The notes below the pieces were generated by a model that searched no databases, was not told the origin of the DNA, and saw only the letters and a program-made list of their open reading frames with translations. This document shows positions 27,231-35,645 of a stretch of 59,111 bases of DNA, one piece after another. The first letter of the stretch is position 1. Every line of letters starts with the position of its first letter. This stretch comes from Paractinoplanes rishiriensis (GTDB lineage Bacteria; Actinomycetota; Actinomycetes; Mycobacteriales; Micromonosporaceae): NCBI RefSeq assembly GCF_016862375.1, contig NZ_BOMV01000017.1, positions 1 to 59,111 on the forward strand, given 5' to 3'. Both the position numbers and the translations under genes were made by a program.

Positions 27231-27599
27231 ATGGAAAAGCCCGAGATCGGCCCGATCCAGGGCGACCCGCCCGCCGACCTGGTGATCGAGGACATCGCGC
27301 CCGGCGACGGTCCGGAGGCCGGCCCCGGTCAGTACGTGACCGTGCACTACCTGGGCGTCTCCTTCTCGAACGGGGCGCAGTTCGACGCCTCCTGGGACCG
27401 CGGCGAGCCGTTCTCCTTCCCGCTGGGCGGCGGCCAGGTCATCCAGGGCTGGGACCAGGGCGTCGCCGGCATGAAGGTCGGCGGCCGGCGCAAGCTGACC
27501 ATCCCGCCGCACCTGGGTTACGGTGCCCGCGGGGCCGGCGGCGTGATCAAGCCGAACGAGACCCTGATCTTCGTGGTGGACCTGCTCGGCGTGCAGTAA
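27231..27599 (+). CDS. FKBP-type peptidyl-prolyl cis-trans isomerase
   Basis: 122 aa from ATG 27231, with GGAGG at 27221-27225. The single FKBP domain has YVTVHYLGVSFSNGAQFDAS, the conserved FSFPLGGGQVIQGWDQGVAGMKVGG and IPPHLGYG. It catalyses proline isomerisation in the cytoplasm. Length and motifs are typical. The next gene begins 10 nt after its stop. Confidence 0.95.
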   Translation: MEKPEIGPIQGDPPADLVIEDIAPGDGPEAGPGQYVTVHYLGVSFSNGAQFDASWDRGEPFSFPLGGGQVIQGWDQGVAGMKVGGRRKLTIPPHLGYGARGAGGVIKPNETLIFVVDLLGVQ

Positions 27600-27609
27600 A
27601 GAGGTGGGC

Positions 27610-28632
27610 GTGACGTCGTTCGCCGTGGCCGGCGCGGGTTGGCGGGCCACGGCGTTCTGGCGTCTGGCCGCGATGCTGGACGGCCTGACCTGCCTGGGTG
27701 CCGTGGTCCGGACGCCGCGCAAACTGCCGGTACCCACCTTTCTCTCGCTCGACGAGTGCCTGACCGCGACCCGGCCGGACTTCCTGGTGACCGCGCTCCC
27801 CCGCGCGGTGAACCCGGCCGTGCTGACCGAGGCGGTGCGCCGCGGCGTGCCGGTGCTGTCCGAGACGCCGCCGGCCGGCGACCTGCCGTCGCTGCGCACG
27901 CTCTGGTCCGAGGTGGGCGGCTCCGGCCTGGTGCAGGTCGCCGAGCAGTACCTGCTGATGCCCTCGCACGCCGCCCGGCTGGCCGCGGTCCGGGCCGGCG
28001 CGATCGGGCAGCCGTCGCAGGTGCAGGTGTCGTCGACGCAGCTCTACCACGCGGTCTCGCTGATCCGCGGCTACCTCGGCGCCGGCCGGAGCCCGGTCAC
28101 CGTGCGGGCCACCCGGCACACCGGCCCGCTGGTCGACCCGCTGGCCCGCGGCGGCTGGACCGACGACCCCGCCCCGAAGCCCGCCACCACCACGATCGCC
28201 ATGCTCGACTTCGGCGGCGGCCGGTCCGGACTGTACGACTTCACCGACCACCAGACCCGCAACCAGCTGCGGTTCCGGCGCCTGCTGGTGCGCGGCAGCC
28301 ACGGCGAGTTGCAGGACGACGAGGTGCTGCGGCTGGCCGGTCCGCGCACCGTCGTGCGGACCCCGCTGGTCCGCTTCCGGCGCGACACCGACCACATCAC
28401 ACTCGGCGACACGGTGCTCTACCGCAACCCGTACCGGGGGCTGCGCCGCACCGACGACGAGCTAGCCACCGCCGCCCTTCTCAATGCAACAGCAGACTGG
28501 GTACGCGGGGCAGGCCCGCCCCCGTATCCGCTGGCCGAGGCGATGCACGACCAGCAGGTGGCGCTCGCCATCGAGGAGGCGGCCGACACCGGGCACACCG
28601 TCACCACCACCGCCGAGCCGTGGTCCGCATAG
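27610..28632 (+). CDS. Gfo/Idh/MocA-family oxidoreductase
   Basis: 340 aa from GTG 27610, for which GAGGTGG at 27601-27607 serves as ribosome binding site; GTG 27604 is the alternative. An N-terminal Rossmann fold (FAVAGAGWRATAFW) is followed by the segments DFLVTALP and VPVLSETPPA, in place of the family's EKP. It should be an NAD(P)-dependent sugar or cyclitol dehydrogenase-like protein. The ETP variation means the usual catalytic lysine is absent, so activity may be altered. Confidence 0.8.
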   Translation: MTSFAVAGAGWRATAFWRLAAMLDGLTCLGAVVRTPRKLPVPTFLSLDECLTATRPDFLVTALPRAVNPAVLTEAVRRGVPVLSETPPAGDLPSLRTLWSEVGGSGLVQVAEQYLLMPSHAARLAAVRAGAIGQPSQVQVSSTQLYHAVSLIRGYLGAGRSPVTVRATRHTGPLVDPLARGGWTDDPAPKPATTTIAMLDFGGGRSGLYDFTDHQTRNQLRFRRLLVRGSHGELQDDEVLRLAGPRTVVRTPLVRFRRDTDHITLGDTVLYRNPYRGLRRTDDELATAALLNATADWVRGAGPPPYPLAEAMHDQQVALAIEEAADTGHTVTTTAEPWSA

Positions 28633-28674
28633 GTCAGGTATCGAACACAGCAACCCCGGTGTGGAACGTGCCGT

Positions 28675-28680
28675 CTACTC
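28675..28680 (+). promoter_or_regulatory. -10 box of the DUF4157 gene
   Basis: TACTCT ends 7 nt before GTG 28688 in the 55-bp space after the preceding gene. No Shine-Dalgarno sequence is seen, which suggests a leaderless mRNA. Confidence 0.45.
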
Positions 28681-28687
28681 TGACGTG

Positions 28688-31600
28688 GTGCCCGGCCGAG
28701 AGGTGGCTCCGGCAGCCACCCACCAGGAGACCCCCGCCGCTGACACATGCACCGGACCGCCCGCGGCCCGCCACAGTGGCGGCAACCGGGAGCTGGCCGC
28801 GACGGTGACCGAGCCGGCCGCGCCGGCCGCGACGCCGCCGGTGATGCGGGCCATGGCGGCCGGCGGCAACCGGGCCCTGGCCGCGTTCTTCGAACGCCCG
28901 GCCGCACCGGAGGGCTTCCGGCAGGCGGTCGAGTCGAGCGGCTCCGGCCAGGAACTGCCGGACGGCCTGCGGGCCGAGGCGGAGACTGCGTTCGGCGCCG
29001 ACTTCTCGGACGTCCGCGTGCACCGCTCCGACGCGGCGGCGCACGCCGCGCACCAGGCCGGAGCCCGCGCCTTCACCCTCGGGCCGGACATCTACCTCGG
29101 CGCCGGGCAGTCGACCGGCGACCGGCAGCTGATGGCCCACGAGCTCACTCACGTCCGGCAGGGCGGCGGCCCGGCGGCGAGTTCCTGGGTGTCCGACCCG
29201 GCCGACCCCGCCGAGCGCGAGGCCGAGGCGGTCGCCACGCGCTTCACCGACCGTCGCGAGCTGCCGCCGATCACCGGCGGTGGCAGCACCCCGGTCGTGC
29301 TGCGGACGCCCGAGGGGCACAAGACCCCGGCCGAGCTGATCGACAGCTTCACGTCCTGGGGCAACCTGGACGAGGACGCGCTCGGCCGCCGGCTGTTCGA
29401 CCTGGCCTGGATGTCCGCCAGCCACTACGGCTTTGTCGGTCAGGTGCTCGACGCCCTGGACGACGGCGACCGCGACGACGTGACCAGCATGTTCGTCCGC
29501 TCGGCCCGCGACGATAACCTCGACCAGTTCGCCCAGTCCGACGGCGGCCGGGCCATGCTCAAGCGGATGATCCGCGAGCTGGCCGGCGGTTTCACGGCGG
29601 TGCACGAGGGCGCCGAGGCGGTCCGGCTCAACAACGCGGTGCGCCGCGCGGAGGGCGCGGCCGAGGGCGGGGTCCGGGCCGGCGAGCAGCTCGCCACCGC
29701 CGAGAACGAGGCCCGGAACGCGCCGGTCAAGGCCGAACAGGTGCCGGCCCTGCCGGCCGCGGAACTGGCCGACCGGGCCCGGCTGCTCGAGGCCGTGCTC
29801 GACAAGATCCTCGCCGAGCACCCGAAGGACGACGCGGTGGGGCAGGCCGTCGCGGCGGTACGCGGCCGGCTCGCCGCGGTCCGCGCGCAGGCGGCCACCG
29901 ACCCGGCCGCGGCCAGCGCCCCGATCGTGGTCGGCCAGCGCATCGTGGAACGCTGCCAGCGCGACCTGGCGCTGCTCGACGCCCAGCTCGCGCACTACGC
30001 AGGGGGCAGCGCCGATCAGGCGAGCGCACCGGCCTACACCGCGGCGACCACCCGGGTGCGGACGCGCTACGTCGAGGCCCTGACCGCGGCACTGACGCCG
30101 GGCGCGGAGGGGGCGTTCGCGGTCGCCCAGGCGTCCGCGGCGGCCCTGCCCAAGGCACTGACCGAGGTCGACCTGGGCATCATGTCCAAGCGGCAGGGCG
30201 GCTACGAGCTGCTCAACCCGCGGGTGGCACAGATGACCGAGTGGGCCACCTGGATCCGCGGCCGGCTGGCCCAGCTGGACGTCCAGGCCCGCGAGCTGGC
30301 CGCGGCGCGCGAGGCCGGTGCCGCCGACGTCACCGACCGCGAGAAGCGCTTCGCCGCCGCGGTCGAGATGATCCAGCTCAGCATGGAGGGGGTCAACCAC
30401 TGGGACCGGGCGGTGCACGGGTACGAGGCACTGGCCGGCAACTTCAACGTCGTCCTGAGCGGCTACGAGGACGTCGTCGCGCTGATGAAGCGCCTCGCCG
30501 GGCTGCGTGACCTGGCGTTGGGCAACGACCTCGACGGCCTGCGCGCGGGGCTCTCGCAGTACCGCGCCGACCCCGCCGTCGAAAAGTTCTACACCTCGAT
30601 ACCGGACCTGATCCGCACCTCGAGCCTGATCACCGGCTTCGCCATCCTGCTGATCGCGACCGTCGCCACGGCCGGCGTCGGTGCGCTGGTCGCGGCCGGC
30701 GAGGGCGCGACGATGCTCGCGGTGGCCGGGTCGGTCGCCCTCGAGACGGTCACCTTCACCACCGTCCAGCGTGGGCTGAGCGGCATGATCGCGCCGCAGA
30801 CCACCCCGCTGCTGCTCGACCTGATCATGAACGCTGGCCTGTTCGGCCTGCTGCGCGGTGTCGGCGAGGGGGTCCGGACGGCGATGGCCGCCCGTGGCTT
30901 CGGCACCATGGCGATCGGCGCGGCCCAGCACGCCGCCGCGTTCCCGATCCTGCAGGCCTGGGGCACGGTGCACTTCCGGATCGAGGAGGGCCGCTGGCCG
31001 ACCGCCGACGAGTTCGGGGTCATGGCGCTGGAAAGCCTGGTCATGTACGCGGCGCTGAGCGTCACCGCCCGCTCGGTCAGCAACATGATCGGCAGCCGGC
31101 GGCAGCTGGCCGCGCTGGAGCGGTTCCACGCCAAGTACGGCACCGATCTGGCCCAGATCGAGGCCGGCCGGGCCAAGCTGGCCGAGCAGATGCGGACCGC
31201 CCTGGCCAGCGGCAAGGCCGAGGATCCGGCGGTGATCGAGCCGCTCCGCAAGCAGGCCGCCGAACTCGACGCGAAACTGCGCACGATCGTCGAGTCGGTC
31301 CGCGGCGACACCGCGATCGGCGCCGATGCGCTGCGCAAGGCGATGGGCGACCTGGCCCAGGAGCAGGCGGCGATCAGCGGTGAGTTGCTGACCAGGTCGT
31401 TCGAGCTACCCGAGCGGGTCGGGCTGCAGCGCGGCGGCGGGCTGAGCCAATACACGTACGAGGCGGGCACCACCCAGGTGCTGGTGGACAGGATGAAGGC
31501 GCTCGGCGCCTCGGTCACCGAGACCGTCGACGCCAGCGGCCGCCGGGTGGTCACCGCGCAGGTGCAGGCGCAGCCCCCGATGTTCTTCGCCGAACGGTCC

Positions 31601-32419
31601 ACCCCCGCCGATCTGCAACCGCGACTCGTGAAGCTGGCCGGGCTGATCGACAAGCCGGGTTCCACGAACGCCGAGCGCGCCGAGGTGATCAACCAACTGC
31701 GCACGCCGACCGGCAAGGAGCGGGGCGAACTCGAGGGGTTCGCCCTGGACACCGTGGTGGCCGAGAACCAGAAGGCGGTCGCCGACCTGGTCACCCAGCT
31801 CACCGCGCAGAAACCGGACGTGATCGTCGGCATGGTCCGCGGCGGGGCCTTCCTGACCGACGTCCTCAAGGCGGCCAGCCCCGACCTCGCCGGCCGGGTC
31901 CGCACCATGCAGGTGCACCGCAACCCGGATCCGAAGCAGAAGGGCGGCAAGTTCGAGGACACGGCGATGCAGGCCGAGTTCCAGGCGCTGATCGACGGCG
32001 GCGCCAAGAACATCGCGGTGGTCGACTACTACATGGGCGGCACCACCGGCCGCTCGCTGCGCGACCAGATCTTCAAACCGCTCGCGGAGAAAAACCCGGG
32101 CGTGACGTTCGAGACCCACTGGATCCGCGAACGGCTGGGCTTCGAGCAGCTCGACCCGGCGGGCGGTATCACGATGCAGCCGCGCAGCGGCCAGATGAAG
32201 AAGGGCGCCCCCAATGCCGACCGGATCACGTCCGACGAGCAGGCGGTGCGGATGGCGCTCGGCGACGACATGGAGGTCGCCTTCAACCCCGCCTCGACCG
32301 AGCCGATCACCATCTTCGACAAGACCGGCCGGATCGTCCGGGTGATCTACCCGAAGCCCGGCCAGACCACTCGCGACGTGCTCATCGAGCTACTCAGTCA
32401 GAAACCGGCGGGTCCGTGA
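28688..32419 (+). CDS. DUF4157 (eCIS-core) protein with PRTase-like C-terminus, candidate toxin/effector
   Basis: About 1243 aa from GTG 28688 (GTG 28685 is equally possible). Residues about 80-165 are an eCIS-core/DUF4157 domain with FGADFSDVRVHRS, then the metal-binding HELTH (H151, E152, H155). A long helical region follows. Residues about 640-800 are hydrophobic and Gly/Ala-rich, with several possible membrane segments. The C-terminal ~230 residues contain VIVGMVRGGAF and VVDYYMGGTTG (1111-1121), which resemble the PRPP-binding loops of type I phosphoribosyltransferases. The DUF4157 family marks proteins loaded into extracellular contractile injection systems. No tail genes lie in the window, so it is an orphan here. 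The toxic role is inferred. Confidence 0.8.
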   Translation: MPGREVAPAATHQETPAADTCTGPPAARHSGGNRELAATVTEPAAPAATPPVMRAMAAGGNRALAAFFERPAAPEGFRQAVESSGSGQELPDGLRAEAETAFGADFSDVRVHRSDAAAHAAHQAGARAFTLGPDIYLGAGQSTGDRQLMAHELTHVRQGGGPAASSWVSDPADPAEREAEAVATRFTDRRELPPITGGGSTPVVLRTPEGHKTPAELIDSFTSWGNLDEDALGRRLFDLAWMSASHYGFVGQVLDALDDGDRDDVTSMFVRSARDDNLDQFAQSDGGRAMLKRMIRELAGGFTAVHEGAEAVRLNNAVRRAEGAAEGGVRAGEQLATAENEARNAPVKAEQVPALPAAELADRARLLEAVLDKILAEHPKDDAVGQAVAAVRGRLAAVRAQAATDPAAASAPIVVGQRIVERCQRDLALLDAQLAHYAGGSADQASAPAYTAATTRVRTRYVEALTAALTPGAEGAFAVAQASAAALPKALTEVDLGIMSKRQGGYELLNPRVAQMTEWATWIRGRLAQLDVQARELAAAREAGAADVTDREKRFAAAVEMIQLSMEGVNHWDRAVHGYEALAGNFNVVLSGYEDVVALMKRLAGLRDLALGNDLDGLRAGLSQYRADPAVEKFYTSIPDLIRTSSLITGFAILLIATVATAGVGALVAAGEGATMLAVAGSVALETVTFTTVQRGLSGMIAPQTTPLLLDLIMNAGLFGLLRGVGEGVRTAMAARGFGTMAIGAAQHAAAFPILQAWGTVHFRIEEGRWPTADEFGVMALESLVMYAALSVTARSVSNMIGSRRQLAALERFHAKYGTDLAQIEAGRAKLAEQMRTALASGKAEDPAVIEPLRKQAAELDAKLRTIVESVRGDTAIGADALRKAMGDLAQEQAAISGELLTRSFELPERVGLQRGGGLSQYTYEAGTTQVLVDRMKALGASVTETVDASGRRVVTAQVQAQPPMFFAERSTPADLQPRLVKLAGLIDKPGSTNAERAEVINQLRTPTGKERGELEGFALDTVVAENQKAVADLVTQLTAQKPDVIVGMVRGGAFLTDVLKAASPDLAGRVRTMQVHRNPDPKQKGGKFEDTAMQAEFQALIDGGAKNIAVVDYYMGGTTGRSLRDQIFKPLAEKNPGVTFETHWIRERLGFEQLDPAGGITMQPRSGQMKKGAPNADRITSDEQAVRMALGDDMEVAFNPASTEPITIFDKTGRIVRVIYPKPGQTTRDVLIELLSQKPAGP

Positions 32420-32735
32420 ACGAGTGCACCAGGCCGGTGCGGTCGAGGAACGCCTCGACCTGCGGGTCACCGGGCGAGTTCCGTTCCAGGTCGTAGGTGA
32501 TGTTGAGGAAGACGGCCGGGAGCTCGCCGCCGGTGATCGGCTCGACGAACTCGCGGTCCACGTCCTTGTCGTCGAAGTCGTCGTCGGTGAGCAGCGAGAA
32601 GATCCGCCAGCCGGCGAACACGCCGCGCTCCAACAGCGGGTCGAGCGCCGCCTTCATCTCGGCCACCTGCGCGATCACGGCGCCGGTGTCGCGGCCGGCC
32701 ATCGGGAGCACGTAGATCCAAGCCTGGAGCTTCAC
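32394..32735 (-). CDS. Acidic hypothetical protein
   Basis: 113 aa from GTG 32735, 9 nt after the stop of the nucleoside hydrolase gene on the same strand. It is acidic, with a cluster TDDDFDDKDVDRE in the middle. No family was recognised. Its 3' end overlaps the DUF4157 gene by 26 bp on the opposite strand. It could be co-expressed with the nucleoside hydrolase. An immunity function towards the neighbouring candidate toxin is possible because immunity proteins are often small and acidic, but the opposite orientation argues against it. Confidence 0.65.
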   Translation of the reverse strand: MKLQAWIYVLPMAGRDTGAVIAQVAEMKAALDPLLERGVFAGWRIFSLLTDDDFDDKDVDREFVEPITGGELPAVFLNITYDLERNSPGDPQVEAFLDRTGLVHSFTDPPVSD

Positions 32736-32744
32736 GCGATAAGT

Positions 32745-33605
32745 TCACCACATCAGGGCCCGCAGGGCGCGCTCGGCGTCGACGGCGACGCTCACCCGCG
32801 TATCCGTGCCGTGGGACGGCCTCGACCCCCACCTGCCCTGCTCCCGGAAGACCTCGGCCTCGACCCACGTGAAAGCCCCGGGGTCGAGCGCGGCGGCCGC
32901 GGCCAGCGGGTCGTGCAGCAGCTTGCCCTCCGGCCGTTGCCGCAGGTAAGCGTCCATCGCCTCGACCGCGAGCCGCGCACCCGGGGTGAGTTCGTCGCGG
33001 TCTCTGAGCCGGGCCTGCAAGGCCCCGTCCCACGCCACGCCGTGCGTGACGTTCTTGGCGACCAGCAGGCGTTCGCTCACCCGGGGGCTGCTCAGCGCGA
33101 GCATCGCCGCCTTGGCGTCATGCCCGAAGTTGTAGGACTCCTGGGTGACGGCCCCGGCGAACTTGGCCAGGCGGTCCGCCGGCGGCACCATGTTGTCGCC
33201 GGCGAAGCCGCCCTGCGCAACCCAGCGACGCACCCGCGCGACGGGATGCCGGGTGAGCAGCAGCCGCAGGTTGTGCAGCGGCGCGCCGGTGATCAGCGTG
33301 GTGTCGCCGGTGAGTACGTCGGCGAGCAACTCGTGCGCGATCGCGTCCGGCCGGCCGGCCGGCAGATCGCCGAGCCAGTCGGTGTGGAACGCGGAGACGG
33401 CGTCGCGGTCCGAGTCAGGGACCCGGGCTCCGACCGGTGCGGCATTACCGAGGCGGCGCAACACGTGCCGCACCACCCCGATCTGTGCCGGGGTGCCGGG
33501 GTTCACGGTGACCGCCGTCACGCGGACCCGTGGGTGCCCGGCCAGCAGGCAGAGCGCGAGCACGTCGTCCGGGTCGCGGGTCTCCATGTCGAACGCCACC
33601 AGCAT
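32745..33605 (-). CDS. Nucleoside hydrolase (IunH-like)
   Basis: 286 aa from ATG 33605, chosen because GGGAGG lies 9 nt upstream; ATG 33614 and GTG 33635 are in frame. The N-terminal acidic calcium-binding cluster is a variant (DMETRDPDD rather than DTDxGxDD). Later segments fit the family: VAQGGFAGDN, SYNFGHDAKAA and the C-terminal LLHDPLAAA. It should hydrolyse N-ribosides to base plus ribose. The altered first motif may mean altered specificity. Confidence 0.8.
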   Translation of the reverse strand: MLVAFDMETRDPDDVLALCLLAGHPRVRVTAVTVNPGTPAQIGVVRHVLRRLGNAAPVGARVPDSDRDAVSAFHTDWLGDLPAGRPDAIAHELLADVLTGDTTLITGAPLHNLRLLLTRHPVARVRRWVAQGGFAGDNMVPPADRLAKFAGAVTQESYNFGHDAKAAMLALSSPRVSERLLVAKNVTHGVAWDGALQARLRDRDELTPGARLAVEAMDAYLRQRPEGKLLHDPLAAAAALDPGAFTWVEAEVFREQGRWGSRPSHGTDTRVSVAVDAERALRALMW

Positions 33606-33783
33606 GGCGTCCATCCTCCCGGTCGGCACGGTCACCGGCGCGGGAAGCGGGCTCCCGGCAGCGGGCGGCAGACCGAGCGGTCCGGGACCGGCTCGGCTCG
33701 GGCGGGGCCTTTGCGCTCGTCACCCAGGCCGGCGCCGGGGCGGCGGTCGTGCGGCCCCGGCTCGAGTGGCTCTCCGATCGGCG

Positions 33784-34668
33784 TCACCGGTCTCCCTTCA
33801 GGGCGGCGCAGCCCTTCTCGTCCGGCAGCAACGGGCGGAACGTGATCGACCACTTCTTGCCGCCGTGGGTCCACGGGGTGATGGCGGTCGCGTCCTTGGC
33901 AACGGCTAGGACCTTATCCTGATCGGCTCCAGTTACCACCACGCAGCCGAGGCCGGTGTTGGCGTTCAGGGTCTCGCCGGGCAGCGCGGGGCCGGGCCAC
34001 GCCATCTCCGGGTTCTCGATCGAATCGCCGGGCGCCACCCACGTGCGGGTGATCGCGGCCAGTTCCTGGGGCTGGTAGGCCACCGCGGCGGGCATGCCCT
34101 CGGCCGAGGAAAGACTGACCAGAGTGTCCACGTACGCGGACAGCTTGGTGCGCGCGGCGCGCTGGTCGGCGGTGAGCATCGGGTCACTGGCCTGCGCCTC
34201 GCTCAGCGCCTCGGCGCTGACCGTCTGCGGGCCGGCCGCGGTGACCACGGTGACCCGGGTGGCGGGTGCGTCGGCGACATTGGGGCGGCCGAAGTCGGCG
34301 CCGCTCTTTACGCCGGCCTGTTCGCCCTGCTCCACGAGCTGCCGGAGCTGGGCCGGGCTGATCGTCTGCACCTGCACGTTGGGCAGGGCGGCACCGGGAT
34401 AGATGGCGGGGACCGGGCCGTTGGTGATCACCCGGCCGTCGCCGTAGACGCTGACCGACGGCAGGGCCCCGGCGACGTGCTCGACGGGGACGAACCCGCC
34501 GACGTGCTCGACCCTCAGCACGAGGTCGCCGGCACCCTGGGGGGAGGTGGCGGCTTTCTCGAGCGGGCCCGGCGCACCGGCCGCGGAGTTGGCGGCCGAC
34601 TGCGCACATGCGGTGAGCAGGAACAGGGGAACGGCGGCGGCGATCAGGGTGCCGCGGAGACGAGTCAT
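33784..34668 (-). CDS. Lipoprotein, unknown function
   Basis: 294 aa from ATG 34668. A signal peptide with lipobox LTAC (Cys20) indicates an outer-face lipoprotein. The mature domain has VEHVGGFVPVEHVAGALPSVSVYGDGRVIT and an ordered PQTVSAEALSEAQ segment, but no enzyme motif was recognised. The gene stands alone between the nucleoside hydrolase and the sugar ABC operon, all on the minus strand, with a hairpin terminator between it and the ABC genes. Confidence 0.8.
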   Translation of the reverse strand: MTRLRGTLIAAAVPLFLLTACAQSAANSAAGAPGPLEKAATSPQGAGDLVLRVEHVGGFVPVEHVAGALPSVSVYGDGRVITNGPVPAIYPGAALPNVQVQTISPAQLRQLVEQGEQAGVKSGADFGRPNVADAPATRVTVVTAAGPQTVSAEALSEAQASDPMLTADQRAARTKLSAYVDTLVSLSSAEGMPAAVAYQPQELAAITRTWVAPGDSIENPEMAWPGPALPGETLNANTGLGCVVVTGADQDKVLAVAKDATAITPWTHGGKKWSITFRPLLPDEKGCAALKGDR

Positions 34669-34726
34669 GCCGTCTTCGACGAGCGGGGCGACCCCCGGGT
34701 TCCGGGCCGCCATCACTTTTCGGTCG

Positions 34727-34770
34727 AAAGGTGGTGGCCGGCCCCGGCGATCCGGGACCGGCCACCCTTT
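34727..34770 (-). terminator. Hairpin terminator after the sugar ABC operon
   Basis: GGTGGCCGG (34733-34741) pairs perfectly with CCGGCCACC (34758-34766). AAAG/CTTT extends the stem after a 2-nt bulge. It lies 24-67 bp after the last permease stop, in the direction of transcription. There is no clear U-tract. Confidence 0.55.
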
Positions 34771-34793
34771 CTATCGGGGGGCGGAGCGGAAGA

Positions 34794-35645
34794 TCATTTG
34801 ACCGAGCCCAGCGACAGCCCCTGCACGAGCTTGTCCTGCGCCGCGAAGCCGGCCACCAGCACCGGCAGCGACACCACGAAGGCGGCCGCGCACAACTGGG
34901 CCAGGAACAGGCCCTGGCTGGTCACGAAGCTGGTCAGAAAGACCGGCGCGGTCTCCGCCACGGTGGCGGTCAGCACCCGGGCGAACAGCAACTCGTTCCA
35001 GCTGAAGATGAAGCAGATCAGTGCGGTGGCGGCGATACCGGGCATGACGACCGGGGCGATCACCGAGCGCAGCGTCTTGGGCAGGTTGGCGCCGTCCATG
35101 GCCGCGGCCTCCAGCATCTCCACCGGCACCTCGGAGAGGAAGGAGCGCATCATCCACACCGCGATCGGCAGGTTCATCGAGGTGTAGAAGACGATCAGCA
35201 GCCAGATGTTGTCCAGCAGGCCGGTGTTCTGCGCGAACAGGTAGAGCGGGAGCAGGCCGGCCACGATCGGCAGCATCTTCGTGGACAGGAAGAAGAACAG
35301 CACGTCGGTCCACTTCTTCACCGGGCGAATGCTGAGGGCGTACGCGGCGGGGAAGCACAGCAGCAGCACCAGCACCGTGGAGAGCACGCTGGCGGTCAGC
35401 GAGTTCAGCAGCGGCGGCCAGGGCGAGGCGCCGCCGGTGAAGAACTCGCGGTAGCCCTCCAGGGTGAGCGGGGCGAAGGCCGCGGGCGGGTTGGTGGCGG
35501 CGTCCGCCTCGGAGTGGAACGAGGTGAGCACCATCCAGAGCACCGGCAGCACGAACAGGATGCCGATGATCCAGGCCAGCAGGGTGAGCCAGGGCCCGCC
35601 GCGATCTTTTTTGCGGGGGACGGCTGGTGCCGCGACTGCGCTCAT
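34794..35645 (-). CDS. Carbohydrate ABC transporter permease (MalG type)
   Basis: 283 aa from ATG 35645, overlapping the upstream permease stop (ATGA). Six membrane segments are apparent. The EAA loop that contacts the ATPase reads EAAAMDGANLPKTLRSVIAPVVMPG. It forms the membrane channel together with the MalF-type subunit. No ATPase gene follows, so a shared multi-use ATPase (MsiK-like in actinomycetes) is likely. Confidence 0.92.
   Translation of the reverse strand: MSAVAAPAVPRKKDRGGPWLTLLAWIIGILFVLPVLWMVLTSFHSEADAATNPPAAFAPLTLEGYREFFTGGASPWPPLLNSLTASVLSTVLVLLLCFPAAYALSIRPVKKWTDVLFFFLSTKMLPIVAGLLPLYLFAQNTGLLDNIWLLIVFYTSMNLPIAVWMMRSFLSEVPVEMLEAAAMDGANLPKTLRSVIAPVVMPGIAATALICFIFSWNELLFARVLTATVAETAPVFLTSFVTSQGLFLAQLCAAAFVVSLPVLVAGFAAQDKLVQGLSLGSVK

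Noticed and set aside
28484..28687. Extended N-terminus of the DUF4157 protein from 28484
   Set aside because: It would overlap the preceding gene by 149 bp out of frame and is R/P/S-rich. The GTG at 28688 has a -10 box at the right distance.
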